This document shows, piece by piece, positions 1-10,100 of a DNA stretch of 64,000 nucleotides; the first letter of the stretch is position 1; the number at the start of each line of letters is the position of its first letter. The notes under the pieces were generated by a model. It made no database searches. It worked only from the letters and a program-made list of their open reading frames with translations, and was not told the origin of the DNA. The stretch is taken from assembly GCA_911728455.2 (NCBI GenBank), contig OU452219.1:13110397-13174396 (forward strand), given 5' to 3'. Position numbers and translations under genes: made by a program. Source of the DNA: Marthasterias glacialis (Eukaryota > Echinodermata > Asteroidea > Forcipulatida > Asteriidae).

Positions 1-28
1 TGAAACTATTTGTTGGAAAGTGAAATAC

Positions 29-222
29 GCATGGGCGCCATTTCGGCAAGTGATTGCCTGTGTTTCCCATTGATAGCAATGGTCATTGTCTGCAGTGATC
101 TGCACGTATCAATAGTTTTGTTTTGTTGTGTCAATAGAGTCACTTGCCGAAATGGCGTCCAGTGAGATTTCACATTTCAGCCAGAGTTCACCATCTTGCG
201 CCTTCGGTGCTCTATAATCTTT
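29..222. repeat. Short inverted-repeat element, related to 6525-6650
   Basis: Bases 29-53 (gcgccatttcggcaagtgat) are nearly the reverse complement of 138-162 (cacttgccgaaatggcgtcc), giving a hairpin-type element. The internal segment from atagcaatggtcattgtc and the flank up to about 222 (ttcagcc, atcttg, gccttcgg, tataatctttg) recur at 6525-6650 upstream of the galactosyltransferase start. Confidence 0.6.
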
Positions 223-412
223 GGTTTTAACCCATACACCGATGTGTGTTAAGCACTTTATACTCAGTACTTTCCCGAGTCCTGTGAAAAAAACCTCACA
301 GGCATATTCCTTGGGTGGGATTCGAACCCATGACCCTCGTCATTCTAGAGCAGATGTCTTACCAACTAGACTACCGAGATTGCCCAGCAGCTATAGGCAG
401 TTCAAATCTTAT
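222..412 (-). repeat. tRNA-derived SINE, family A
   Basis: On the minus strand the head reads like a tRNA: an A-box-like ggtagtctagttggtaaga and a B-box ggttcgaatcccaccc. The tail (gactcgggaaagtactgag, then taaacacacatcggtgta) recurs in every family A copy: 9034-9220, 57659-57735, 59883-60035 and pieces between 60470 and 61210. The arms do not fold as a clean tRNA, so this is a retroposon and not a tRNA gene. Confidence 0.75.
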
Positions 413-508
413 GAGCAGCGGATTTGGTTTAATGCGGCTGGAGTTTTTTGTTTACCCATGTTGAATTTGTTTGTGTTATTAATGTTTTGTTTTCACTTTA
501 ACGTACAG

Positions 509-621
509 CACTCTACCAGACACAGTTGTAAGCAGTGCCTGCTACGTACCAGCACTTTCATTCTATCGTAAGCTTTTGGCTGATGCTCTTCTCACAGACA
601 GAATCGACCTTCAGAATACTG
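509..621 (+). CDS. Exon a of the unrecognised gene
   Basis: The acceptor is a pyrimidine-rich tract ending in acgtacag at 508; the donor is G|gtaagg at 622. The exon starts with one base that completes a codon and ends with one base of the next, so the junction to 1245 reads as Asp. The translation is open throughout (about 37 residues, including SACYVPALSFYRKL). Confidence 0.7.
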
Positions 622-3600
622 GTAAGGTTTTTGGGGGCATATGTCAGCATTGCTATCCTAGCAGCAAAGCAACAAATAAATCTCTTCTCAAATTTTAAAA
701 TTCTCGGGAGTTTATCCTGTTAATTGTCGCATTTTGTGGTGGAAAATGATTACTCCCCAAAAGTTACGACTTTTTGGGTATGGTCATATGGAAGATAATG
801 CTGTCCTCTGGAAATGCCTGAACTTGACATTTTATAGGACAACCTTTAAATATGTTTATTCATTCCGTTCTTTGTTTGGAATAAAGGATATGTGCTCCCT
901 CTCCCCCCCAAAAAAAAAGAAAAATAAAAAATTAAAAAAAAATAAAATAAAAAAATTAAAAAAAATAAATTGCAAGGAAAAATGAATACAAGAAATCACA
1001 GAGGAATATTAATAAACGAGTTTATGCCGGCTCCTACACGTCCTTAATTCCACCCCTGTGCTCTCCTGGCAAATTGCAGCCTGAATCTTCCACTGTGCTT
1101 CATGCAAACTTCTTAAGACACTTTGCCTTGTGCATTTTAAGATTGATCACCCATAGTAGTGTGATAGCCCACTGCTATGTATAATACTAATGCCAAGTTC
1201 ATTATGCCTGCTGGTCCTCATTGACTTGACCATTTTATCCACAGATCTGATTCACAGTCCGGTTCTGGCAAGTTTCCCACAGGCCACCCTCTACCCAGAC
1301 ATCATGGATGCGCTCAGGGTAAATGCATATTTAAGGAAAAGCGGAAAGAATTGAAGTTTCTTATGATGGCTTAATTATTTGTCTCATTTTAATATATGTA
1401 GCCTTTGAGAAAGACTCTGCTTGGGTTAAACCATTACACAATTTTTTTTTGCATTTATACCATAAGTCATTTGGGTTGGTAGAGCAGTTTGCAACAGCTA
1501 ATTCTATTTTCTCATTTTAAAATATTGGCTGTTGATCTTTCCGTATAAGGTTATTTATTAATTTCTTGGAGGTATAACTTTCAGTAAGTCTTCAGTGTGT
1601 GTGTGTGTGTGGGGGGGGGAGGGGGAGCCTGCAAAATAGTTTTGAAGTCATTTCTTACACTCATTTTTTATTCACTGGTATCTTGTCTTTTTCCTTTTTT
1701 TTTTTTTGCCTATGTGTAGAGTTGTTGGGCAGACAAGAAAAAAGCGATGAAGAAATCGGACAAGGTAAGGATTATTCAGACTGCAAGATAAATTATCAGT
1801 GATGATGATTTTGGCTGACTGTTTTTTTTTTCTCCACTGGTTTTATTTCATCAATTGCAATGTGTCGTATGTTCACAAGCACCAGTCTACCAGTTGAACA
1901 TATTGTGGTTTGTGACATTCCTACTTTTGAGAATCATGACTATTAATCTGTATTATTATACTTTGTAAAATATTTGAAAGACCATCACCTTTTAGTGTTT
2001 TCCAAAACAACGGCGAGGGAGGCAACGTTGGACTGAAATTTGTTCACTGAAAGTGCAAGGTAGCTTTCTTGGGTTGATGGCACTTCCAACAATATGTCCA
2101 TGGGAAGTTTAGTAAGAGGTAACAGCAGGCTTGGGATTTCATCTTTGAGGAGGGCAAGGCCATTTTCATTTTGCAAAGGGCATTTCCATTGGGAAAAATA
2201 TTAAAAGTCCATGGGAAACTTTCCAAGGGCCACCAAGGCCTAGACCAGGGGCAACAGAGGCCATGGCCTTCTTGGCATGTGTGTAATTCCAGGCCTGCAG
2301 CAGGGCAAAATCAGAGGCAATAGGGCTTTCTCCGTTTGGTCCTCCATGAGAGTGCCAGCATGCTTATTTTACGAAGGTGTTTGACGTTGGCGCTGTTTTT
2401 ATCTTGGCAGAGAGACCTGGGTCAGTTGAAGAAGCAGTTTGGTGATGCGTGTATGGAGAGTGTATATCCACTCATTCAGTCTGCCACATTACCTCTCTAC
2501 AAGTTTGCGGACAATGAGAATGATCAGGTAGGGATATGTAACTTTTTAATTATTTTTTTATTGAAGTCGCCAGACGCACAAGGCCAGTAAGCCACTCGAG
2601 GTGCGGGCTACAAATCAGCTGTTTTCCCAGGGGCCACCTTTTCCTGGCGCTGAAACAGAGTTACCCCCTTTACAGTTCGTAAGGATTTAGGCTTGGGTAT
2701 CATCCATCAGAAGCCTGGCTGGTAGAGCAGAAAGCTCTACCTCCCCAAATTTTTCGAAGCAATTATGGTTAAGTGCCTTGCTCAAGGACACAAGTGTCGT
2801 GACCGGGACTCGAACCCATGTACCCCCCATGTATAGATTAATCTGAGCAGCTCGTTCATGGGCGTTTATACACCACCGCACGTCGAGACACACGCACTGT
2901 AAAACCTCCATGCTGATTGGTACATATGCACGCTGACGTGCTATTGCCGTGTAGCGCGCGCGTGCGGTGGCCATAGCTGCAGTGGTGTAAAACACTATAA
3001 ATGAGCGCTGCTCAGATGATTGTATTGGAAGTTTTGTACCTTTATCAGCAGGGTTCAAGTTCAAAGAGCCTCTGAAAGAAGGTACTCAAAAATCTTCCAT
3101 CAACATCATCCTCATTTTAAAAACATTTTGCCGTTCAAATCGTTGTTACTTCTAATGCAATTTTTTTTTACATTTATTTCGTTGGTCCACATTCGTACTC
3201 CTCTTTTTGTCTTACTCATTTTTGTACTGACAAAACACCTTGCTGTGAAGTCAAGATTTATCAAAATTATTATCATCGTCTAATAATGAGAGACTTTTGA
3301 GGACACTAGGTGGCAGCAGACTTGCCCGTTAAATCCATTGTTCTTGGAAATGTGCGCACTCTCATAACTACATCAACAATGACAATTTACATGATAAGTC
3401 TGCTGCCACCTATCGTTCCGAAGTCTGTCATAGTTTTGTTGAAATAATTGCAAAGATGAAATGTGTATTTTCTTAATCCATAAGTTTGTGTCCGTTATTC
3501 AGGGTCGATGGGAAGAGATCTCAAGTCTGATGAAGCATAATCAAACCAGTGGAATACTACACTATCTGCTACAACCAGGGGTCATGCACACGCCATTTGA

Positions 3601-3652
3601 AATCACAGAGGTCACCTTTGACCTTTTGGAGGTGTACAGTGAAAAGAGGTGA
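509..3652 (+). CDS. 3' part of an unrecognised protein-coding gene (five exons, 5' end outside window)
   Basis: Five coding exons join in frame: 509-621, 1245-1318, 1720-1764, 2411-2527 and 3503-3652. Each is bounded by AG acceptors and GT donors, and together they give the last 165 complete residues of a protein, ending in TGA at 3650. The phases match at every junction (1, 0, 0, 0), which is strong evidence for a real gene although each exon is short. The product looks like a soluble, mostly helical C-terminus, with leucine-rich stretches such as YVPALSFYRKLLADALL and a Lys-rich segment (CWADKKKAMKKSDK) in the third exon. No signal peptide, membrane segment or catalytic motif is visible. 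I do not recognise the family; a HEAT/ARM-type scaffold would fit the composition but that is only an impression. The upstream exons lie before base 1. Confidence 0.78.
1245..1318 (+). CDS. Exon b of the unrecognised gene
   Basis: Acceptor tatccacag ends at 1244 and donor AGG|gtaaat follows 1318. The exon encodes LIHSPVLASFPQATLYPD and IMDALR and ends on a codon boundary. Confidence 0.75.
1720..1764 (+). CDS. Exon c (45-nt microexon) of the unrecognised gene
   Basis: A long T tract ending in tatgtgtag precedes the exon and the donor is AAG|gtaagg. It is phase 0 at both ends and encodes SCWADKKKAMKKSDK. Its small size and symmetric phase would let it be skipped without a frameshift. Confidence 0.65.
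2411..2527 (+). CDS. Exon d of the unrecognised gene
   Basis: Acceptor atcttggcag and donor CAG|gtaggg bound 39 codons, phase 0 at both ends, including KKQFGDACMESVYPLIQSA. A SINE begins about 30 bases after the donor. Confidence 0.78.
2555..2850 (-). repeat. tRNA-derived SINE, family B
   Basis: Nearly the same sequence as 22165-22520: gtcgccagacgcacaaggcc, then a conserved body with ggcttgggtatcatccatca, ending in the B-box region gaccgggactcgaacccat. This copy lacks the full tRNA head seen in the 22 kb copy. It sits in the intron between exons d and e of the unrecognised gene. Confidence 0.75.
3291..3426. mobile_element. MITE-like inverted-repeat element
   Basis: Terminal inverted repeats of about 35 bp are visible. 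The left arm contains taggtggcagcagactt (exact match over 17 bases) and the right arm aagtctgctgccaccta. There is no coding capacity. It lies in the last intron of the unrecognised gene, about 75 bp before its final exon. Confidence 0.75.
3503..3652 (+). CDS. Last coding exon of the unrecognised gene
   Basis: Acceptor ccgttattcag ends at 3502. The exon encodes 49 residues (GRWEEISSLMKHNQTSGIL and so on, ending LLEVYSEKR) and a TGA stop. Likely 3' UTR follows; AATAAA occurs at about 4879 and 5472, but the transcript end cannot be fixed because transposons fill this stretch. Confidence 0.75.
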   Translation, partial: GRWEEISSLMKHNQTSGILHYLLQPGVMHTPFEITEVTFDLLEVYSEKR

Positions 3653-3785
3653 CAATGGTTACCTCACACCGTGCCTTAATTATGCTTGTATAATTAGACA
3701 GGACAACACTTTTCTTGATCAAAGCCAACAGCAGAACAAAATAAGAAGTTGTGATACCAAAGAATCCTTTATTTTAAAAACTTTT

Positions 3786-3926
3786 AAGGCCTGTTTCAAA
3801 TGTCGCGCTCTTGCTGTGTCGAATTCCAACATTAGGATTTTTTTTTAAACCATTGCCGTGCTATTGCCGAACTCAAATGATTTGAATTCGACACGGCATG
3901 AGTGTGACGTTTGAAACGGGCCTAAG
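3786..3926. mobile_element. MITE-like element with ggcctgtttcaaa ends
   Basis: The left end ggcctgtttcaaatgtcgcg is matched by the reverse complement of the right end (cgtttgaaacgggcc). An inner pair, gtgtcgaattc and gaattcgacac, extends the arms to about 42 bp with a few mismatches. Non-coding. Confidence 0.75.
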
Positions 3927-4033
3927 TAACGAGTATTTGGTGAAATGTTTCATAACTCTGAACATTCCTGTTCAATTTGGAATATTCTTTTCAAAGGGGC
4001 ACCGTCCGTTCCTGTAGGACACGTTCCGAATCT

Positions 4034-4370
4034 ATAGACCATGTGACCTGTGACATCACATGTTTACAAAAGAGCCACAGAGCCTGGACATCCTGCAGGC
4101 TCGATTTGTACACAGCCCAATGGAAGAGCACATCAAATCTTATCATTCATAGAGACTACCCTGTCTGATTTTTATTAACTTTTGATATGAAAGGAGGCAC
4201 GTCTCCAAACTTGTTTAGCTGTTATCTTTATAACTCTTGAATTTATGTGGAAATTACGGCACAAAATGTAACATTTCCCATATGACCAGTGTAGTATCTC
4301 GCCTGCCAAAAAGTCCCTGGAATGTACAAGGTCACTCGTTTTGTAATTGAAGGTTACGTGGTCTGTACCA
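4034..4370. mobile_element. Inverted-repeat element, tatagaccatgt family
   Basis: The ends are tatagaccatgtga and the complement of acgtggtctgta. The interior has recognisable blocks (tgtacacagcccaatggaag; aaaatgtaac; ccagtgtagtatctcgcctg; gtccctggaatgtacaaggt). The same blocks occur in the opposite order at 30137-30473 and, split by a SINE, at 55812-56475. It lies in the probable 3' region of the unrecognised gene. Confidence 0.75.
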
Positions 4371-5534
4371 GAAACATCAGCTGTATTCAAATGGGGGACA
4401 TTTTGTGTTCTAAGCTGTGGGTCCTGTGAGAGCTATCATTGTTCTTAATGTTTGTTTCAAAAACTCCAATACCAAAATACCGGTAAGCCCCAGACAAGTT
4501 TAATACATTGATCATGAAATTATTTCACTTTTCAGAGCAGATTAGATGAAGGTGCACTTCCCCTCTGATTGGTATTACTTATGCTTCAAAGACACCACCA
4601 TGGACAGTAGAAAAATAATAATATAGAAAAGAAACCTTTGCGGATCCTGTATTTGACAAACCTAAGCAAGTTTTGTTATTATTTTTACACAGCCCTGAAT
4701 AGCTGATTATCATAGGCCTAACAGTGAAAAAGCAGACTGTAGAAACCACACAATTATGTCACCATTATCAACAACGTCTCACAATGCGAATGATCAACGA
4801 AAAGAATGCTAAAGTTACATTTTATAAACTGTATTCAAGACTTGTATTCTATTTTCAGTATCTAGTATCATCCACTGAAATAAATTATTAAAACTTATTA
4901 ATCGAAAAATGTATTTCCATTGTCTTTATTTTACCTTCACTTGGAACATCTCACCCCACTAGTATAAGTAAGACCACTCTGCAACTCCTGGAAAAAAATG
5001 TCATATTGTGGGTTTTTTTTTGTGTTTTTTTTTAATTGCATATGGCAAAAAAAAGTTAATACAAAAATACTGTATTTAACAAAATATGTTTAATTACATA
5101 AAATAATGTTTAATTACATCGTTTTATTTTGTCCTGCCTTTTTGATACACCCTATGATTTCTTGTGGTTTCTTATGTATCATGTAACATGAACCTGTTAC
5201 TGTACATAAGGACGGTCTGGAATTGACCGAATGCTGATGTCACATTCTCATTGATACACATTCAAAACTGTGGTATTTTGTCTGTATTGTTTGTATTTTG
5301 GTTTTAATCCCTGTGAATTTGGATTTTGGATTCCTTGTATGGGATGTTGTGCGTGTGTGCATGTAAAATCATTTTTTTCTTGCCTTTGTGTTTCTGTATT
5401 CTACATTGTTTCTTGTACTCTTTGTGTTTTGTATGATGTGCAGCGCACTGGTCTTTTTGGGAAATGCACTTAATAAATCTGTAGAATAATGCAAACACTT
5501 GTTAATGGCCTTACGTTTCGACCCTAGCAGAGTC

Positions 5535-5776
5535 TGTCTCAAAGGCTAAATGACATTACAACAGACACATGCATCCCTTGCATCTTCTGACTGGTTTCTG
5601 CCTCTCTCTTCTCTTTTCATTTCTTTCCACTATACCTGTATGTGTGTGTGTTGTGTTGTCATTTAGCCTTTGAGACGATAGCGGGCGTCCCACAGACCGG
5701 TCCTTTTCCATTGTTTTCATCGCTGAGAACAATGAAAATGGACCGGTCTGTGGGACGCCCGCTATCGTCTCAAAAG
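5535..5776. mobile_element. Double hairpin element (two overlapping inverted repeats)
   Basis: Arms 5669-5715 and 5728-5774 are inverted copies of 47 bp with about two mismatches, around a 12-base loop (ttcatcgctgag); the arm core is gatagcgggcgtcccacaga. A second inverted pair, 5535-5561 and 5650-5676 (tcatttagcctttgagac), overlaps the first. The near-perfect arms suggest a recent insertion of a foldback or MITE element. Confidence 0.85.
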
Positions 5777-5867
5777 TCTCCCATATAGTTTGCATCTATA
5801 CAACATGTCCGTTTGGTTGGTAAACAGTTTGCAACAAGTAACTCTTTATTTTCTCAAATAATAATTA

Positions 5868-6040
5868 TCAAGCAATAAACCACAAGGGAGACTGACTAGT
5901 AAATTTTTAGAATCAATTTTGGGGTTAACAAAGAAAAATTGGAGCGGGACTTGAACCTGCGACCACCGGCTTAACGTACTGACGCTCTACCAACTGAGCT
6001 ATCCTGCCGTAATGTTTGCGGCTTCCCTATTTTTGCCAAT
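5868..6040 (-). repeat. tRNA-derived SINE, family E (copy 1)
   Basis: The minus strand reads ggatagctcagttggtagag, an excellent tRNA A-box region, then ggttcaagtcccgctcc. The anticodon arm pairs poorly in this copy. The flank caagcaataaaccacaaggg and caattttggggt is shared with the copy 350 bp downstream. Confidence 0.75.
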
Positions 6041-6224
6041 ATCTTCGTTCGGTGGGGGGGGGGGGGGGCCAGTCAGAAGCCATTCAACAGGTTACTGCCG
6101 CGCAGCCAGGGATCACACCTATTAAACGATACAACCATAAAGCTGGAGCTCAAAATATCATGGGAAGCGGCAACACGCGGATCTACCTTAAAGAGGATGC
6201 AACCTTTTTAAATATTTAAATATT

Positions 6225-6400
6225 AAGCAATAAACCACAAGGGAAACTGGGTAAATTTTGTAAATCAATTTTGGGGTGAACAAAGAAAAATTTACTGGAG
6301 CGGGATTGGAACCTGCGACCACCGGCTTAACGTACCGATGCTCTACCAACTGAGCTATCCAGCCCCAATGTTGGCGGTCTCCCTATTTTGTCAATATGTG
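6225..6400 (-). repeat. tRNA-derived SINE, family E (copy 2)
   Basis: A tandem partner of 5868-6040 in the same orientation. On the minus strand the anticodon arm pairs better (tcggt with gccgg, including G-U pairs) and would present GTT, but base 33 is C instead of the invariant T and the acceptor ends do not pair. It is read as a retroposed tRNA-like sequence and not a working tRNA gene. Confidence 0.7.
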
Positions 6401-6524
6401 ATGAGCTGCACATCGTGTGCTGGAGTTTTGGGGCAAAGCATACTCGATGGGACATAGGCATAAAAAATATGGCAAAATGCGACTGGACCGGTCAGTCCGG
6501 CTGGCACGCCTTGATCAAGGCTAC

Positions 6525-6650
6525 GATAGCAATGGTCATTGTCCGCACTGATCTATTTCATAACAATAGTTACTTGCTGGTATGGCGTCCAATGCACATT
6601 TCAGCCTGAGTTCCCATCTTGTGCCTTCGGCGTGCTATAATCTTTGCATG
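6525..6650 (+). repeat. Dispersed repeat shared with 70-222
   Basis: Contains gatagcaatggtcattgtc, atggcgtcca, catttcagcc, cccatcttg, gccttcgg and tataatctttg in the same order as bases 70-222, with about 80 percent identity by eye. It lies 270 bp before the proposed start codon at 6916. Confidence 0.6.
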
Positions 6651-6915
6651 GACAGTGCCAGAGAGTGCTAACAAGCTTCTTAGCTGAGATGCTCTCCACA
6701 ATCCCTGAGAAAGTTATTATACTCAAGCACCGATGCATGCATGTTGTACTGTGTAACGCACAGCTTGTTTGTGGGCACAACCGTAGCAATAACCCAGTGA
6801 TTTTAAGAAGTAATGAGATGTCGCCATTTGCTTGTTGATCACTTGATGTTAAAACTACATAGCTATGATTATAAACTCACAAAGCTGAACGTTGGTATAG
6901 AGGATAGGCAATACG

Positions 6916-7165
6916 ATGGATCAACTTCAGAGGGATGTACTAGCAGGCAGACTTCTAAGAAAAATCACCCGGAGGAATCTACTACCCGTCAAGTCAGTCT
7001 CGAGACAATCCGATAAATTGTTGTGTGTCAAGGCGCTGTTGTTAGTTTTTGGTTGCATGCAGTTGATGGTCCTTAAGCACTTGATAGTGCAACTAAAAAC
7101 ACGGAGGTCATCATCGAGTAACATTTCACCTTTAACATTACCATGGAGGAAGGAAAGAACATCAG
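6916..7165 (+). CDS. B4GALT-like exon 1: cytoplasmic tail, membrane anchor, start of stem
   Basis: ATG at 6916 opens 83 codons, with donor TCAG|gtaaaa at 7166. The order is a basic tail (RLLRKITRRN), a hydrophobic segment (ALLLVFGCMQLMVLKHLIV, about residues 40-58) and a Ser/Arg-rich stem, as expected for a Golgi type II enzyme. The last base pairs with the first two of exon 2 to give Asp. No other ATG upstream in this frame gives a better membrane anchor. Confidence 0.75.
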
Positions 7166-10100
7166 GTAAAAAGAAGAGAACAGGGAAGAGTACCAAAGAT
7201 GCTGAAACTTTTGAAAAAGTGCCACATTTACAGGCTATGAACCAGCGGCGTAGCGAAGGCACTTTCTTGGGGGGGGGGGGGGGGGGTGGAAGTCTAAATT
7301 TGCCGACTGACATTACCAAATGAAAGTAAAAGCGCAATGACATGCGACTCACCTACGTGTAGGGGCTTGGGGGCAAAGTCACCGAACGCTCATTAGGTAT
7401 TTCAGTGATTCCAAAATTTAAAATGGCCCTCATGTCGAGCATTAGACGACTCATATTAGAAATGAGAATCCCCTTTTGGAGTATATGAACACAAATTCTA
7501 GCGGGGTCCAGTGTTTTCAGGGCTAAGGAGGACCGTCAAGTTGCCGAAAATAGACGTTTAAATTTGACATTCAAACTTTGAATACTTTTGGACTCGGGAC
7601 AAATCCCCTGTTGGAGTTTATAGGGGTAACAATTATTATGGGGGTCCAGGGGCGAATTCCCCGACGCTCTAAAAAAAAAACGATTTTCAGGGCTAAAAAA
7701 GGGCCGTCAAGTTGCCGAAAATAAACGTTTTTGTTATTTTTCTAAATGTAAACTAATGCCCCTAATGAAGTCTAAGGGGCTGAAATTCTGCAAGGACGTT
7801 CTGGGGCGAAGCCCCTGGATGCTCTACGGCTTTTCAGAGCGTATATGCCCCAGCGCCTTAACTAGGGTAAAATTTTAGGGGGCACAATGGGGGGGGGGCA
7901 CCATTTTTCCTAGGGGGAACTTTTGGCCTATTAGATTCCGTTTGTATTTTTTCCTAAACAAGTCCTTTTTCAGTGCTCTTCTGACGTGTTGAGGTAAACA
8001 AAATATATTCTGTTTGCAAATAATAAAAAGATAGTTTGAAAAACTTTGAAATTACTCCATGAAAGCTCATAAAATGTAACATTTTATTCTGGTAATTTTT
8101 TTCTCTCAAAAATTCCAGATTTCAAATGGGGGGGGGCACAGACATCAGTTGGGGGCACGTGCCTCCCCCCCCCCCCGTGCCCCCTTATACGCCACTGAGA
8201 TGCCCGCTCGTTGCCGAGAATATTAAATTTGGTTTGACTTCTCACACTACAATGATTAAACTAACACTTTCAGTCGGGCAAACCTCTAGGCTTGCCGAAT
8301 GGATTTATGTTCAGCCCGAGCCCTTACTCGGGTAAGTTTTGTGCTCAATTTGCCGACTGCAGCTCTAAATGCCGACTGAGGAAAAATATTGGGGTGTCAC
8401 CACCCCCACCCCCACCCCCACCCCCACCCCGGGCGCTTTGCCGCTGTGTGTACATTCTGTTGATTAAATATTACATTGTTTTCTTTTCTCCTTCCGTTTT
8501 CAGACGCCAGAGAACATGCAGTTTCTACAAACTCATCCCTACAATTACCATTACATAATTTAACAGGTGCGTATTAATACATGTACCTTCATAATAATTT
8601 TTATGTCGCATCACGTATCCCAATGTATACATACACACTCTTTTCTCATGAAGGCAATTAACTCGTCTCCCTCTGAATTTAGTTCCTCATCACACCCGTA
8701 GTATTGGTAGAATGTTCTTTGATGTGGTCTTGGCTACGAGTCCCCATTAGACTTTTATCATGGTGCAGCCATCTTGTTTTTCTCCCATTCAAATCAATGT
8801 AACCTAACCGAGGCTGGAAGGGCAAATAGTCAGGTTCCTTTTTGAACAACGAACATCAGCATCCATTACTGTTATTGGATGCAGGGCAAATGACCAAGAT
8901 GGTGGCAGCATAATAAAGGTCTACTGGTGGCTGTTGCTGAGGGTGTTGCTATAAAGACAGTCTGTATGCTTCAACACATGGTAATCATAGTGATGAAGCC
9001 TTAATAGCCACAGTCACAGTTAGTCTTTTCCCAGGGATTCGAACTGCCTCTACCTGCCGGGCAATCTCGGTAGTCTAGATGGTAAGACACCTGTTCTGGA
9101 ATGGCGGGGGTCGTGGATTCGAATCCCACCAGAAGAATATGCCTGTGGATTTTTTTCACATGACTCGGGAAAGTACTGACTATACAGTGCTAAACACACA
9201 TCGGTGATGGGTAAAAATATATAGTACCGGTATACAGAGAGCAACTACAGGATTTGTAATTAGGCCTACTCGAAAAAAATCAGTTTGGAAATCATCGTCT
9301 GTATGCTTATTTAGCTTGTGTTGTAGCAATCAAAACAATATGAGATATGAACGTGCACAAGATCCCCGTAACCAAAGAACATGAACTGTTTTCGCTGCAT
9401 TCACGTGAGACGTATCACCGAAATCTGTAAATCTATGTTCCGCAGGTTGGATGTATGGCGTGATTATTGAAAATAAGAGGGTGTGAAGAAAAGTCTCATC
9501 CCCCTCAAAAAACAATGATGTATTTATCCCTTTAACCTGTGTGTGCATGTAGATGTATTTGCAATTTGCAGAAATGTTGACACCGAGTGATCTTGTTTTT
9601 CTCCATTTTGTTTATCTCTGCAAAATATACTTCAACAGAACCTGTTCCCGCACTTGCGATGAGAAACTCTGCCTTGGGACAGCGACTTACCTCATGCCCA
9701 GAATTAAAGTCAATGAGTAAACTCGGTAAGTCTCCTGGAATATAAGGTCGGGGTTTTATAGAGAAGTTGAATAATAATGAAGACCTACGGTATAAATTTA
9801 CTTAAAAATCAACATGTGTCTTTTTATTAGTTGGAAAATATTGATTTTGTCAAATCCTCCTATATACAAAATGCTGATCATCACGCTTAAACTCACGTTA
9901 TGACAAATTTAGACTAATAAATAATCCTGCATGCTGGTTAAAGTGATAACTTTTTGGAACCGGAAGTGCAGTGTAACGAATGTACATGTATAATATATAC
10001 CATTCGTTTGCATTGCACTTCCGGCTCCAAAACGTCATCGCTTACCAATAGGATAATGATAACAAAAGGCGTGTAAAACATTGTACCAAAGCGACTTATA

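Larger units (their letters stand above)
3653..6915. other. Intergenic stretch between the unrecognised gene and the galactosyltransferase gene
   Basis: Apart from the elements listed separately (3786, 4034, 5535, 5868, 6225, 6525), I see AT-rich non-coding DNA, possible polyadenylation hexamers near 4879 and 5472, and a (TG)n run near 5640. The promoter and 5' UTR of the galactosyltransferase gene must lie in the right part, but no clear TATA box or initiator could be assigned. Confidence 0.5.

Noticed and set aside
2687-3064. 125-codon minus-strand frame
   Set aside because: Lies mostly in a family B SINE; the same frame is found in the SINE copy at 22178-22459.
5868-6400. Two tRNA-like sequences on the minus strand (gatagctcagttggtagag)
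   Set aside because: Base 33 is not T, acceptor stems do not pair, and both copies share unrelated flanks, so they are SINE heads and not tRNA genes.
6927-7352. 141-codon minus-strand frame over galactosyltransferase exon 1
   Set aside because: Runs through the poly-G tract as a proline run and opposes an exon whose splice phase and membrane anchor fit the gene.
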